Assembly: GCF_018294505.1 (NCBI RefSeq)
Contig: NC_057814.1
Location: forward strand, 291,640,604-291,704,603
Direction: 5' to 3'
From: Triticum aestivum
Taxonomy: Eukaryota; Streptophyta; Magnoliopsida; Poales; Poaceae
Length of the DNA: 64,000 nt
A program made the position numbers and the translations under genes. Under the pieces are notes generated by a model. The model saw only the letters and a program-made list of their open reading frames with translations, made no database searches and had not been told where the DNA came from. Positions 33,321 to 44,887 of the stretch are shown in pieces (within the stretch, counting starts at the first letter, position 1; every line of letters begins with the position of its first letter).

Positions 33321-33749
33321 TGTGCCACGTGTCGATGTATCATAGGCGCCTCATGTCCAATGAGTGGATGACAACTGTCCCAACGGTGAGCCGACACGTG
33401 GTTCCTCCCGCCATTGAGAATTTTACACGTGGAAAATCCCCATTGGTCTGGGATGTTAACGGGTTATCGGATCCAAAACCGGACCTGATAGCTTAACGGC
33501 TACCCGTTACGGTGGATGCCATGTGTCAGTTACCCTTGACGAAAGCACTTCCATGACGCGCAATTTATCGTCATGGAAGTGGACACTTCCGTGATGATAA
33601 TTTTGGTAATGTCATGGAACACTTTTACGACTGCACAGGTATGACTATTATGATTCCATCATAAAATCGTCATGGATGTACATGCATGACAGAAAACGTG
33701 ACCTACTGTGACAAACACATATCATCATGGAAGTTTATTTTTTGTAGTG
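33321..33749 (+). repeat. right terminal region of the CACTA-type element
   Basis: Non-coding. It contains ACGTG-rich phrases (CACGTGTCG, GACACGTGG, ACACGTGGAAA), then repeated TCATGGAAGT / ACTTCCATGA motifs in both orientations, and ends TTTTTTGTAGTG. ATA (33750-33752) may be the 3-bp target duplication, but the partner is not seen. Confidence 0.6.
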
Positions 33750-34155
33750 ATAGTAGGGACGTCAAACCACTCATGAAAGCCTTGTGTGAAAATTTCATGT
33801 GTAAAGTTTTGTTTTTTCATAAAGTATCTGTAACAGTAGCTTCGGCAATTCAAATTGTACGGTTAGACGTCACGAGCTTATTGGAAAGAAAGACCATATT
33901 TTTACGGTCCTATTGCAGTCATTTATGTTGCACAACTCTTTCTGCTCTTCGACGATGAGAAAAACTAGTTTGATACATCTTTTTTCTAGATGCGATCGGC
34001 TCATAGACCGGGGGCTCGATTTTAAAACTCGCCCCAAGCATCACTCCGGCACTAGTTTCTATCCCATGTGCTCGGCGTCTCGGATATTGCATTATATGAA
34101 TTGGTTCCGAATTATGTCTTGCATCAATAGTTGGTTTGCAGGGCACCTGTGCTTA
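33750..34155 (+). other. internal fragment of the Tat-type element
   Basis: No coding motif found. It is continuous with 35735 once the solo LTR and one copy of its duplication are removed. Confidence 0.4.
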
Positions 34156-34160
34156 CCCTC

Positions 34161-35729
34161 TGATACATCTCCAACGTATCTATGATTTTTGCTTGTTCCA
34201 TGCTGTTATATCATCATTCTTGGATGTTTTACAATCATTTTATAGCAACTTTAAATAATTTTTTGGGACTAACATATTGACATAGTGCCCAGTGCCAGTT
34301 GCTGTTTTTTTCTTGTTTTTTACTTCGCAGAAAATCAATACCAAACGGAGCCAAACACAACGAAACTATTGGAAAACAATTCTGGACCAGAAGACACCTG
34401 TCGGGCTAAAGAAGTACCAGAGGGGGCTCCGAGGGGAGCACAACCCACCTGGGCGCGCCTGGGGGCCCAGGCACGCCCTGGTGGGTTGTGCCCACCTCCC
34501 ACACCACCTCTTTGCTCTATAAATACCCTAAAACTCCAAAAACCCTAGGGGAGTCGACGAAACACAATTCCAGCTGCTGCAAGCTCCAGAACCACCAGAT
34601 CCAATCTAGACACCATCACGGAGGGGTTCATCATCCTCATTGGTGCCTCTCCGTTGATGCGTGAGTAGTTCATTGTAGACCTATGGGTCCGTAGGCATTA
34701 GCTAGATTACTTCCTCTCTCTCTTTCTCTTGATTCTCAATACAATGGTCTCTTGGAGATCTATTTGATGTAACTCTTTTTGCGATGTGTTTGTTGGGATC
34801 CGATGAACTTTGAGTTTATGATCAGATCTACTTTTATCCATGAAAGTTATTTGAATCTTCTTTGATCTCTTATATGCATGATTATTTATAGCCTCGTATT
34901 TCTTCTTTGAATCTTTGGTTTAGTTAGGCCAACTAGATCGATTTTTCTTGCCATGGGAAGAGGTGCTTTGTGATGGGTTTGGTCGTGCGGTGTTCTTTCC
35001 CAGTGACAGAAGAGGCAGCAAGTGTATTGATTGTTGCCATTAAGGATAACAAGATGGGGTCTATTCCTACATGAATAGATCATGTCTACATCATGTCATC
35101 GTTCTTATTGCATACTCCATTTTTCCATGAACTTAATACACTAGATGCATGCTGGATAGCAGTCGATGTGTGGAGTAATAGTAGTAGATGCAGGCAGGAG
35201 TCGGCCTACTAATCTTGGACATGATGCCTATATAATGACCATTGCTTGGATATCGTCATAATTATTTGTAGTTCTATCAATTGCCCAGTAGTAATTTATT
35301 TACCCGTGGTATGCTATTTTTCTCGAGAGAAGCCACTAGTGAAATCTATGGCCCCCGGGTCTATTCTTTATCATATTTGCTTTCCGATCTATTATTTTCC
35401 ACTTTTATTTTCAGATCTATTATTCCAAAAACCCAAAAATACCTTGCTACAATTTTTTGTTATTTATTTTATTTCGCGTTTCCATGAGATCTATTTATCC
35501 AATCTACTACAAACCAATCTACCTTTTACCCGAGAGGGATTGACAACCCCTCTTACGCGTCTGGTTGCAAGTATTTGTTCTATGTGTGCAGGTACCGTTT
35601 ACACAGTGTTGCTTGGTTCTCTACTGGTTTGATAACCTTGGTTTCATCACTAAGGGAAATACCTACCGTAGCTGTGCTGCATCATCCCTTCCTCTTCGGG
35701 GAAAATACTGACGTGGACACGAGCCATCA
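34161..35729 (+). repeat. solo LTR, Athila-type (1569 bp)
   Basis: TGATACATCT...GAGCCATCA, flanked by CCCTC at 34156-34160 and 35730-35734. A single LTR with a perfect duplication and no internal region is the product of LTR-LTR recombination. GC palindrome at 34434-34500 and TATAAATA at 34518-34525. Inverted relatives occur at 50642-51964. Confidence 0.93.
34434..34500. repeat. GC-rich palindrome upstream of the solo-LTR TATA box
   Basis: GGGAGCACAACCCACC faces GGTGGGTTGTGCCCACC, with CTGGGCGCGCCTGG in the core. The TATAAATA box is 18 bp downstream. Confidence 0.7.
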
Positions 35730-35734
35730 CCCTC

Positions 35735-36311
35735 TTATTTTCCGCATGTTCGGCTAGGAGGGTAAAGGGAGAACCACTACGATTGTACTTCTAGCTCGCC
35801 TGGTTAAGTACCTTAGTGGAGAAAGCCGAAAATTGACTTCCATAATAGGTGACAACTGGTCGGCGATCCGATGACAAGTGTTAAACTAAAAATCAATGGA
35901 GGTTATGCCGTGCTATACAAAGGGTTTGTACTCACACAAACCAAGTAATAATGGTTTCAACCTCGGCACACCCGAACATCACAATACACTGGGGGGCTAG
36001 TCACTAGCCCCCGCAGTCAAGCTCCTATGACTAAGTGAAAGCACTAAAACCATATAGTCTGATTGCCTAGTCTCCCTTACACACTACCACCTCCGGGCAC
36101 CGATACGTCGGCTAAGGGTTACAGTGTGGAGGTCGAAACACCAGCGTAGCATCTACAAGGGGGCTAAAGCTGGTGACTATTAACTTTTAGATTAAAACAG
36201 CTGCACAGGAGTCAAAATAAACAAAAACAAGCAAAGTATGATACACCAGGCAAAGCAACCGCATTATAAAGCACAAAAGTTCAATTCTCATATGATACAT
36301 GATAGTACGGT
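35735..36311. other. region 3' of the antisense gene
   Basis: Probably the 3' flank of the minus-strand gene at 36312. Contains a CTAGTCACTAGCC short inverted phrase near 35997. No ORF of note. Confidence 0.35.
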
Positions 36312-39300
36312 TCATTCATAAATTACATTGTTTGAGCACTGGGCCTCTATCGCCCGAGCGCCAACCAATACGATGGGAAAATACTTCTTGGGCCGCCTGT
36401 GCTCCATCCCAGGGGGCGGGGGTCCCGTGGCCATCTCGAGTGGCTTCATCTTCGGCCAGTGCACCATGGTCTTCACGAAGGCCATCCGAGCTCCCTTGAT
36501 GCAGACGGAGTGCTTCAAAGAGTTAATCCGGGGTGCAGCATCGCATGCTTCCGCACTAAGCCGAAGTAGCTGCTCGGCAATGGCCCTGCAGGCCATAGCT
36601 GGATACAGAGGTCCTCCAGGGCTGGCTCTGCCTTCCGGTACAACTCCATCAACTGCTTCATTTGGTTGCTAAGGAGGGGAGGGTGCTCGGGCGCCTGGAA
36701 CTGGGCCCAAAACAGCCTATGCTCGGCATCGCCCTCATGGGATGCATAATACCTTGCCGCACTTCTCGAAAGATCCACAAAAGCGCCTGGGGATTGCCAT
36801 ACTCGTGTGAGCAAAGCGAGCCTATTACAACCAAAGACACTTTGCAGTAAGTACGGCTTACCATCTGCAATAAGCTTAACTTGGCAGAGTTCTTCTCGGG
36901 CGCCTCGCGTCTCTGTCCCCGCCTCCTGGATCGCAAGCTTCATGGAGGATAGCTTGGTATCCTGACCCTTATTTTTATGCTCAAGGTCCTCACACTTAGT
37001 GACGGCATCCTTGAGCTCTTGCTGCACCTCGTCCACTCTAGGCTCGTGCTTATCACCGATGGACTTCACCGTCGAAAGCTCGGCGGATGCTGCCTTCTAT
37101 TCTGCGGCCTCTTGCTTCACCTTCTTTAGCTTGGCCTTGAGGTTCTCATCCTCTGCGGGGACAGTTCTAGTCATAATAAAGCACTCCTTGCTCAGGGTTA
37201 ACCCCGAACACCTCGCTCGACAAAGAAAACCGAACAACTAAAGAAGTCTAGTCCGGACTAATATTGCGCTTTGTCGAAACGCTTGTTGAGGAGGATGAGC
37301 TCCTCATCGGAGCTCTTGAGCTATCGATTCACCTTGGCCAGTTCCGCGGCGTTAGGAGCCGCCGCCAAGGATGACGCCTACACAATATATTACACACATC
37401 AGACTCCCAAGTTATTGATTTGTCATCCTCCACCAGGTTTTTTCTTAATCCTGACAGAGTCTCGGGGGCTACGATTCATTCTTTGCTATTACAGGCATTT
37501 TTTGTCTTTTCGATCCCCGCTTGAGTTTTTCAAACTCACCCAGGGCTCGGGGGCAGCTATATATGAGGATCGCGTGACCTTGCATAAATAAATTATATTT
37601 ATAAAGGGATATTACATGGCTTACCTCAAAGCCCATCAGGAGGCCGCCAAAAGCCTCCTTCAATGTGATGTTAACGAATCGAATACTTTGTAAAACCACG
37701 CCCATCAGGTGCGGCGTTCATCGATAATGGAGGAGCTATTCAAAGCCTCCTCCATGATGTCCCACCACCCAACCGCGCCCTGCTCTGTTGCAGATGGCGC
37801 CGGTGGCGGAGCCTCACCCACCCTTCAGTGGAGGTCGGAATGAATGACTTTGTGGGCCTCGGGGGCGTCGGGACCGTCTTCAAGGAGAGCTCGGAATGGC
37901 CAAGCTCCCCCTCCTGGTCTTTGGCGACCGAGGTATTAACCTCGGCGATATCATCACCCCCATCCCCCGTGTCAGGGACGGGAGGGGTCTTTTGGGACAA
38001 CACCTCCTGGTCTCCTCGATGACCGGAGGAGGCGTTGAGCGTGACACGGTCCCGCTTTCCGCCAGCTCGGCTAGCGGAGAGTCCCCCTCTGAGAATCGAA
38101 AGGTAGGGAGGTCGCGCGGCAGGCTGCAATATGAAAGACATCCATATGGTTAGTAATAAACCTTAAGGCAAACGCCCGGAGAGTCTTCAGATTCACACCT
38201 TTAGGCAGGGGGCTTGATCATGGGGATACTGCAGGGAACCTCTTCGGAAGCCTCAGACTCTTCTGCGGAGTCCGAGCTGTCATCGGACAAGGCCACCTTG
38301 GCCCTGCATTGCTTCTTTGAGGCAGGAGGAGGCTGATCCCCCTCTGCGTCATCTGACACCGCCCTCTTTCATGTTAGGGAGGAGTCGCTCTCCTCCCCGT
38401 CCACTCCGTGCTCCCCCTCATGAGCGGACGGGGCTTGGGTTTCCCCGAACTTGGTTTCCGGGGGTCCCCTTGCGCGGAGGCCTGCTCGGGCCTCCCTCTT
38501 TTCACCTTTCTTCTTCTCCTTCTTCTCAGGCGCCTTATATGGTGCCATGGCCAACATCTCCTCCAGCAGGGCCGTCTCGGGGCCCTTAGGCAGCGGGGCC
38601 AGGCTATCGATCGGGGCGGCTTTCTCTAGCCAGCTCTGCGAATGTGGGGAAGAAAGAGTAAAGTTCCTTGTTAAAAGGAAAATATTCGAAAATTAAGAAT
38701 AAAACTTTATTACCTGTCGAGGAGGGTGTGTGGTGTCGAGGTTGATGTCTTCTTCCTTGGTCGGGCATTCCTTTTGGAGCTTGAATAGCACCTTCCACAT
38801 CTTGTCGTGGGTGGTGCCATAGAAGCGCATCATGGTGGCGGCGACTTCGGGCTAGTAGGACCACATTGGGGCAGCCCGGTGTTGGCAAGGTAGGAGGCGG
38901 CGGCGAAGCATCACCTGAACCACGTTGGTCAACTCGGCCTTCCCCTTTATCATCTCAGAGACGCGTTTCTGCAATGACTCCACATCTGTAGGCGACCCCC
39001 AGTCGAGGCCCTTATTGGTCTACGAACTTAGCCTCCTGGGAGGTCCGAATCTGAATTCGGGGGCTACTGCCCAGCCAGCGCCGTGTGGTTCGGTGATGTA
39101 GAACTACTGTTTTTGCAAGATCTTGATGGTATCTATAAAGGTACCATCCGGTCACTCAACCCGGGGAAGCTTGCTGATAGTCGCCTCCCCGCCCCCCACA
39201 CACAATCCGCCTGCTGACCATCGACTATCTTTGGCTTGACATTGAAGACCTTTAGCCACAAGCCAAAGTGTGGCTGGACCCGCAGAAAAGCCTCGCAGAT

Positions 39301-39594
39301 GACAGTGAAGGCCGAAATATGCAAGAAGGAGTTTGGGGTGAGATCATGAAAATCCAGCCCATAGAAGAACATCAACCCCCTAACAAAGGGGTGGAGTGGG
39401 ACGCCTAGTCCTTAGATGAAGTGGGGAACGAACACCACCCTTTCGCTTGGCTTCAGCGTAGGGATGATCAGGCCCTCTTTCGGAGCTCGGTGGGTGACAT
39501 TGACTAGGAGGTAGCCGGCGCGCTTTAGCTCCTGGATGTCGTCATTTGTGATGCTGGAGGTCTCCCACTTGCCCTTCGATCCAGATACAGCCAT
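36312..39594 (-). pseudogene. antisense accessory gene, Transposase_28-like plus coiled coil
   Basis: ATG 39592-39594 opens MAVSGSKGKWETSSI, followed by LKPSERVVFVPHF, a TAA at 39412-39414, and in the same frame GLGVPLHPFVRGL, FFYGLDFHDLTPNS and CEAFLRVQPHFGLWLK. That is the signature of the plant 'putative gypsy type transposon' family (Pfam Transposase_28). The middle (37100-39100) is low-complexity and fragmentary. A coiled-coil region (about 36900-37069) and a helical part with RYYASHEGDAEHRLFW follow. After another frameshift near 36550 the C-terminus reads CIKGARMAFVKTMVHWPKM and HRRPKKYF, ending at 36312. The function of this family is unknown. It runs opposite to the element's own direction, beginning about 610 bp from the 3' LTR. 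Introns are possible. Confidence 0.65.
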
Positions 39595-39726
39595 GGCTGG
39601 ATTGAATAAGTGGTTGGGAAGGTTTCTGGAGGAAGAATGGATCAGGGCGATGGAGCTCAGTAGATTGGGAAAGCGATGGCAATGGAGGAGGGGGAAAGCG
39701 TACGGAGAAAACGGTGGTTGTTTTCC

Positions 39727-39733
39727 TTTTATA
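39727..39733 (-). promoter_or_regulatory. TATA box of the antisense gene
   Basis: Minus strand CTTATAAAAGGAAAAC, 133 bp upstream of the ATG at 39594. Confidence 0.5.
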
Positions 39734-40193
39734 AGTTGTCGTAATACCAAGAGTCCCCTTTGATGCGCCGCAAACCTCGCCACTTCCCGATATAATCTTG
39801 TCATTATGCGTGCGTGGGATAGCCCAATTTATTGATCATATCCCTTAAAAAATGGGGTACGGTCTCCATATTGATGGGGCGTGCCAATGGGGGAAGTGCC
39901 TCAAACCATGAATCGAGTTCCCATAATGGGTCGGTGTTTGTGGCCGGCCATGACCTTTCACCAAGATTTGTTAGCCGAAGGCACTATTCACACTCGGTCG
40001 GTTGGCCTTCGAGGCTAAGTAATATCAATAGTTCAGAATCAGGTCACAATCTGGATAACGCATGGCCAAATCTGGCTAGGGAATCCTTGAAAGTTTGACG
40101 GGGGAGACTGCATGCCTGACATGAACACCGGGGAAGGAAGGAACTGGTCTGCAAAGCCGATGATTCTCGCACGTACCTTAGCTCCGAAGACTT
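39734..40193. other. promoter-side flank of the antisense gene
   Basis: Between the antisense promoter and the polypurine tract. No coding sequence. Contains an extended AT/GC-mixed stretch with CCATAATGGG and CCATATTGATGGGGC phrases. Confidence 0.3.
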
Positions 40194-40206
40194 GTTCGGG
40201 GGCTAC
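40194..40206 (+). other. polypurine tract
   Basis: GTTCGGGGGCTAC immediately before the LTR at 40207, the same GGGGGCTAC ending as the tract at 49743-49757. Confidence 0.7.
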
Positions 40207-40699
40207 TGAGGGAGTCGTGGACTGAGGGGTCCTCAGGCTGTCGGCCTATCTCTAATGGGCCGGACAGGTGGATTGCATTGTGACTCCTAGAAGACTGAGC
40301 TATAAGGCGACTCTATGTCCGGACAGGAAACCTTCAAAGCCTTGGTGTGTCCTCCAAGTCAAGATGGAAGAATCGGCATGTTTATACCCTAATGGCAACC
40401 GACCATGCGTAACCCTAGGTACCCCTGGTGTCTATATAAGCTAGAGGGTTTAGTCTGTAGAGGCTAGAAGAAGAACCATCATCCTACTCACCTAGGGTTT
40501 AGTTCATCTGATCTCGTGGTAGATCGACTCTGTAACCATCGTATACATATCAATACAGTCAAGCAGGACATAGGGTTTTATCCCTTCGTGACGGCCCAAA
40601 CCTGGGTAACTACTGTCCCTGTGTTCTCTTGTTACCCATTGATCTAAGATCCACAACTCGGGACCTTGTACCCGAGATCCGCCGGTTTTGACACCGACA
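40207..40699 (+). repeat. 3' LTR (493 bp)
   Basis: TGAGGGAGTC...CACCGACA, with TATATAAG at 40433-40440, followed by a tract that includes GTAGATCGACTC and an AGGGTTTTATCCC block typical of the R/U5 region of grass gypsy LTRs. Confidence 0.75.
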
Positions 40700-41398
40700 A
40701 CAACCTTTGCCGGCAAGGCCGAGCCCGCAAGGTGAAGGCTCGGCAAGCTCTGCGGCCGGCAGGCTCTCGCTAGCTGTCCGCGCTCCACCTCATCAAGCAG
40801 CTGGTCACTAATCGGTGAGGTATCGAGCCTGCAGGTAGTTAGGTGAGGTTTGTCGGGAACGTGTTACCATGCTGGAAGGAGAATTACCTTTATTGACACC
40901 CATCCAAAAGGTGTGTCAAGCTAATAGAAGGTAGCTGGGTGAGCGGTGTAGGGACCTTGCCGGGGCACCTCCCCAGCATGACACCTAACGGAGCATTTAT
41001 TGCTTTTGCCCCAAGTCGGCAGAGTTAGGTATGATAGGAATGTTTGCAATCTAGTCAATATATAATGACTGTTTTGCCACTGTGGTAACCTCTTGAGATA
41101 TAAAACGAGGGCCTTGGCAACCTTTGTAGAGGATCGAACCCTTGCACAACTTGCATGCGTAGCTGCTCCCTCCTTGCACCTTGCAGGGGAAAGGGCTCCT
41201 TGTACTTGTGCTCGTACGCACCCAATATACAAAGCGGGAGTAGGGTTTTACCCCACATGGTGGCCTGAACCTGTGTAAAAACCTATGCATTATCTACTGA
41301 TTCTGCTCTTTATGCTTGTGCATTCCCCTAGTCGAACCGCAAAGGGGCTATACGGGCCCATAGATGGTCATACGCATGACAGGATGCGGCCTCTCTAA
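40700..41398 (+). repeat. LTR-like fragment
   Basis: Has a TATAAAA box (41099-41105) and, downstream, TAGGGTTTTACCCCACATGG, the kind of block found just after the transcription start of grass gypsy LTRs. A CCGGCAAGG palindrome lies at its start. Ends and family could not be fixed. Confidence 0.4.
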
Positions 41399-42307
41399 GG
41401 GTTCTCCATAATTCCCCGGTCAATTGCAAAGGCTAGGAGCAGTGGTCTTTTACTGTCACCTCGAATTACCTCCGTGTCCTAAACCTTTACAACGATAGTG
41501 ATATACTTCATGGCCATGAGGCTCTAATGCTGAGTGGGGCCCCTTCACAACATTCACAAAGTTATTAAACTAAGCATTCAACATGGGATATCATATACAA
41601 AATAAGGTTTCATATCCTACACATACCAAGGTTCATCCATATCCTTGAGAACTAGGGGTCTACTCACACATGAGGACAACAAACATCATAGCAACGGTAA
41701 TGGAATACATGGATGAGTGATTCAAATGATACACTAAAGGATCCACTAGGGTTCTTGATGTTGCAAATGATAAGGATGTGGATGATGATGTTGATGATGA
41801 AGTAGATGATGATGACAATGGCGATGACGTTGTCCCCCTCCTCACGATGGGAAGGATCCCCTCCTTCTCCTAGCCAATCCCTCCTCCGGATGAACTCCGG
41901 AGGCTAGGGTTATGTCTTCTGGATGAGTTTCTAATGTCTTTGGGCATCTGATCCATGATCAAATTCAATGGGGTAGAAATAGTCGATCTGGTGGTGGCGG
42001 TGTGCCATACGACTGTTAATACGGGCGCTCGCGGTGGTACGAAACGTCGTCTTTCCTCTGGAAGCGTGAGGGTGCCCGTTCCTTCGGCCTTCTTGCTTGA
42101 TTCTTTTATTGAAAGTGATTATCACTTTAAATACGTGATTCCACTATCATTTCTCGTGATTTTCAACATTAAATGATAATTTATCCAAAATACGTCACTT
42201 GAGGGATTATAGAAAAAATTAAGTGTGCGAACACAGTAAAATTCCACAAAGCCTACCATGCAGGCACAACATACATAGCAAACCTATCACATAAATTGGA
42301 TTCGTCA
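41399..42307 (-). repeat. Athila-type LTR, inverted, part
   Basis: Its right end is set by CA followed by the inverse polypurine tract at 42308. The body has the CTCCGGATGAACTCCGGAG and CTCCCTTCCCATCGTG-like phrases of inverted Athila-type LTRs and a GAT-repeat stretch (41775-41815). The left boundary is uncertain. Confidence 0.5.
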
Positions 42308-42322
42308 ACTCCCCCAAGCTTA
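42308..42322 (-). other. polypurine tract, inverted
   Basis: ACTCCCCCAAGCTTA on the plus strand is the inverse of the tract at 11976-11989, so a minus-strand Athila-type element starts here. Confidence 0.75.
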
Positions 42323-43042
42323 AGTATTTCTCGTCAACAAGCAAGTACCATGGCTTGTAAAGAAGGTCAACCTTGTGTTTATGAGATATGGATATGAAAA
42401 AGGCATGAGTCCATAAGTTTTTAGGGGAATGGTTTAGGATAAAAGGTTTGTGACAAATGATAGCTCATATTCACTATGATAATGATCATGCAAGCTCCCA
42501 CACTCTGTTTAATTTTGTTGTGGACATGTAACAACTTCATATCCTAGTTCATCGTTGTTTCAACCGGGCAATTAGTTGTTCTTTTCCTCTTGTTCTTTTT
42601 GAGATCTCGTGTTCTTTATATATGATTTAGTCTCCTATCATTGAGACATGTAGAAGGGTCATTTCATCTTTTGTATGATATGCAAGCTAAACATGAATCT
42701 CGGAAAGACTTAATTTACAAGAGGACTTTTTAAATTTTTAAGAGGATTAATTTCCTTGCTTGCCTTTTTTTAGTTGAACCCTCAATGAACTAGAATATAT
42801 AGTTATTTCATCTCCTTTCAAAATCTAACAACTGCAATGTGGAGTACTTATAATAATTATGCAAGTAATTATGGGCTACTATTTGATCACAACAATCATC
42901 AAATACGTTCTCAACCTTATTGAAAGGATCATCCGCTATTCAAGAGAAAAATGATAGTTCAACCTTATTGAAAGTAAACCCTAATCTCGACTCGCGGAGA
43001 GGAAATGCAAAAAGGTAAAGATACAAAGTGCACGTGAATCTC
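42323..43042 (-). other. internal 3' region of a minus-strand Athila-type element
   Basis: AT-rich, non-coding, comparable in style to 10394-11975. Cut at 43043 by another LTR. Confidence 0.45.
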
Positions 43043-43323
43043 TGATACATCTCCATCGTATCTAGATTTTTTATTGTTTCATGCCAATATTCTAAAACTT
43101 TTATATACTTTTGGCAATATTTTATATTATTTTTTGGACTAACATATTGATCCCGTGCCAGTTCCTGATTGTTGTATGTTTTTTGTTTCACAGACTATCC
43201 TATCAAACGAAGTCCAAACGCGATAAAATTTAACGGAGAATTATTTTTGAATATATGTGACTTTTGGATAGCAGAATCAACGCAAGATGATGCCCGAGGG
43301 GCCCACAAGCTCAAGGGGCACGC
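43043..43323 (+). repeat. start of an Athila-type LTR
   Basis: TGATACATCTCC start, then ATTGTTTCATGCC and TTTTTTGGACTAACATATTGA, parallel to the solo LTR at 34161. It is broken after 281 bp by an inverted LTR. Confidence 0.65.
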
Positions 43324-43386
43324 TGCTACCTCTTGAGCACTGCGTTGGTTTTCCCTTGAAGAGGAAAGGGTGATGCAGTAAAGTAG
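43324..43386 (-). repeat. inverted Athila-type LTR, first part
   Basis: TGCTACCTCTTGAGCACTGC is the inverse of an LTR end. It continues at 50647 after the nested element at 43387-50641 (AGTAG duplicated). Confidence 0.75.
43382..43386. repeat. target-site duplication, left (AGTAG)
   Basis: AGTAG, repeated at 50642-50646. Confidence 0.95.
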
Positions 43387-44273
43387 TGTCGGCGTCCTGG
43401 GAACGGGGGTCCCCAGACTTGCCTACCTGCGGCCCACGGCGTGGCTAAGCTAGCGGGCCGTACGGCCCATCTTTATCAACAAGGCATCCGAGATCCTCGC
43501 GAGGGGCCAAGCCTCGCAAGGCAGACGACGCAAGACCTCCTCAGGAGTGGCCTAGTCAGGCAGGCTCACGAGGAGCGGAGATATCAAGGCGGGGCGAACC
43601 TCACGAGGCTCTCGTGACGTGAGCCATGACGATCGACACCAGGCGGGCGCTAGCACGCGCAACGTCCTTGTTTCCTCTTTGGTGCTAAGGAGGCCAGCGC
43701 AGGCGAGGAGTACCGAGGCATCAGGCAAAGGTTGCTATATCGGTGCAACGAGACCAAGACCAGGAGGACGGCAAGATGGAGGTCATCGTGGAGCCCAAGA
43801 CGGCGTCACCACCAGAGCCTTTTGCAGGCGAAGACCGCTTTTGTCAGGATAGCTTGTACTAGCTGTACCCCTTCAAATTTGCCCGCCGTTGTTGGCTCCC
43901 TTCCCGCTCAATATTTGGGAAGAGGACCAGGGCCTATATAAGTAGAGCTAGCCACCACCGTAGGGGGATCGAGCAGTTCATCCAGCTCTCACCCGCTAAG
44001 TCACCAAGCACAAGAACACCTCAACCTCAGGAGGTTGTTCTTCCCTCTGTACTGTTCATCATCAGCCCAAGAGGTAATCCACCACCACCACCACACTAGA
44101 GTAGGGTATTACACCACAACGGTGGCCCGAACCAGTATAAATCCTGTGTCTCTTTGTGTTGCGAGTTCGTCCGCGAGATCTTAGCGAGCCAGGGCATAGA
44201 TCGGTAGGAGGGAAAGACTTCGCGCGCACCCCAGTGTTCGAACCTTAAGGGTTTGCCGGAACCCCACATCCGA
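43387..44273 (+). repeat. 5' LTR (887 bp)
   Basis: TGTCGGCGTCC...CATCCGACA; TATATAA at 43935-43941. Confidence 0.93.
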
Positions 44274-44275
44274 CA

Positions 44276-44293
44276 TTTGGCGCGCCAGGTAGG
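44276..44293 (+). other. primer-binding site
   Basis: TGGCGCGCCAGGTAGGGG, two bases after the LTR. Confidence 0.75.
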
Positions 44294-44347
44294 GGTGAGC
44301 CGGAGCTTCTTCTCCGCCGACCAGCTCGCCGACGCTCCACAGCCACG

Positions 44348-44887
44348 ATGTGCGGCGACTCAAGGGCCGGCTCCGATCGTTGGGCAGCCTGGCCAGCCCG
44401 GGCAGCGCCGCCTGCCCATGAAGACCTAGACCCCGCGCTCCAGGCGGCGCGAGCGCCGCCAAACTCCACCGGGCACGGGCAGCGCGGCCAGGCGTCGTCC
44501 ACCCTCACCCCGCGGCAAGTACGGGCCGCTGCAAGAGCAGCAAGCCATGCTGCAGCAACGGCGCCGCACTCACGGCGGGAGCAAGCAAACATGCGGGCAG
44601 CGCTCACCGTGGCAAGGGAGCTGCTGCGATGCAGGTTGATGGAAAGCGGCCGGGATGCACTGCTGGAGCGTGTTGCCGAGCTACTGGATGCAGCGGCGTC
44701 GGGAGCACCACCTTTCTGCTATCGACTTTCCCCTCAGGCCACTGCAGGGCCACACGGCGGGCCTCATCACAGCCGCACGCCATCAGCTATGCCCGGGGGC
44801 TTCATCAACATTAGCACGGCCAGCGGCGTAGGGGGCTCCGCCGCCCGCGACAAGCGTGGGCGCAAGCGTCGCCCCCCACGGTCCTAG
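44348..44887 (+). CDS. gag-leader-like ORF
   Basis: ATG 44348, the first after the PBS, opens 179 codons: an Ala/Arg/Pro-rich N-terminus, then NMRAALTVARELLRCRLMES and LERVAELLDAA, and a basic C-terminus (KRGRKRRPP). The central helix pair matches the leader of the element at 1-3102 (minus strand, about 1780-1860). It lacks a capsid domain and a zinc knuckle. It may retain RNA binding through the basic tail, or may simply be a remnant of the original gag 5' end; I cannot tell. Confidence 0.55.
   Translation: MCGDSRAGSDRWAAWPARAAPPAHEDLDPALQAARAPPNSTGHGQRGQASSTLTPRQVRAAARAASHAAATAPHSRREQANMRAALTVARELLRCRLMESGRDALLERVAELLDAAASGAPPFCYRLSPQATAGPHGGPHHSRTPSAMPGGFINISTASGVGGSAARDKRGRKRRPPRS

Larger units (their letters stand above)
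21441..33749 (+). mobile_element. CACTA-type DNA transposon end, split by a nested retrotransposon
   Basis: From 21441 to 21846 and again from 32963 to about 33320 there are many short direct and inverted copies of GGGCC-centred motifs (ATGGGCC, ACGGGCCGTAG, AATGGGCCAT), the subterminal repeat style of CACTA elements. The series stops at 33749 with TTTTTTGTAGTG, the inverse of a CACTACAAAAAA terminus. The same sequence continues on both sides of the retrotransposon at 21852-32957, which is therefore nested in it. I find no left terminus and no TNP2-like transposase in the window, so the left boundary is unknown and may precede the gene-like locus. Confidence 0.6.
33750..40699 (+). mobile_element. 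Tat-type element, 3' part, with antisense gene
   Basis: Everything between the CACTA end and 40699, apart from the solo LTR, reads as the internal 3' region and 3' LTR of one plus-strand element. A polypurine tract (40194-40206) precedes an LTR at 40207-40699 that ends in CA. The internal region holds a decayed antisense gene (36312-39594). No gag or pol is present on the right of the CACTA, and the 5' LTR is not seen; they may lie left of the CACTA or be absent. The LTR start TGAGGGAGTC is common in Triticeae. Confidence 0.65.

Noticed and set aside
13512..33749. CACTA element starting right after the Athila element
   Set aside because: No CACTA terminus is visible at or after 13512, so I did not extend the element that far left.
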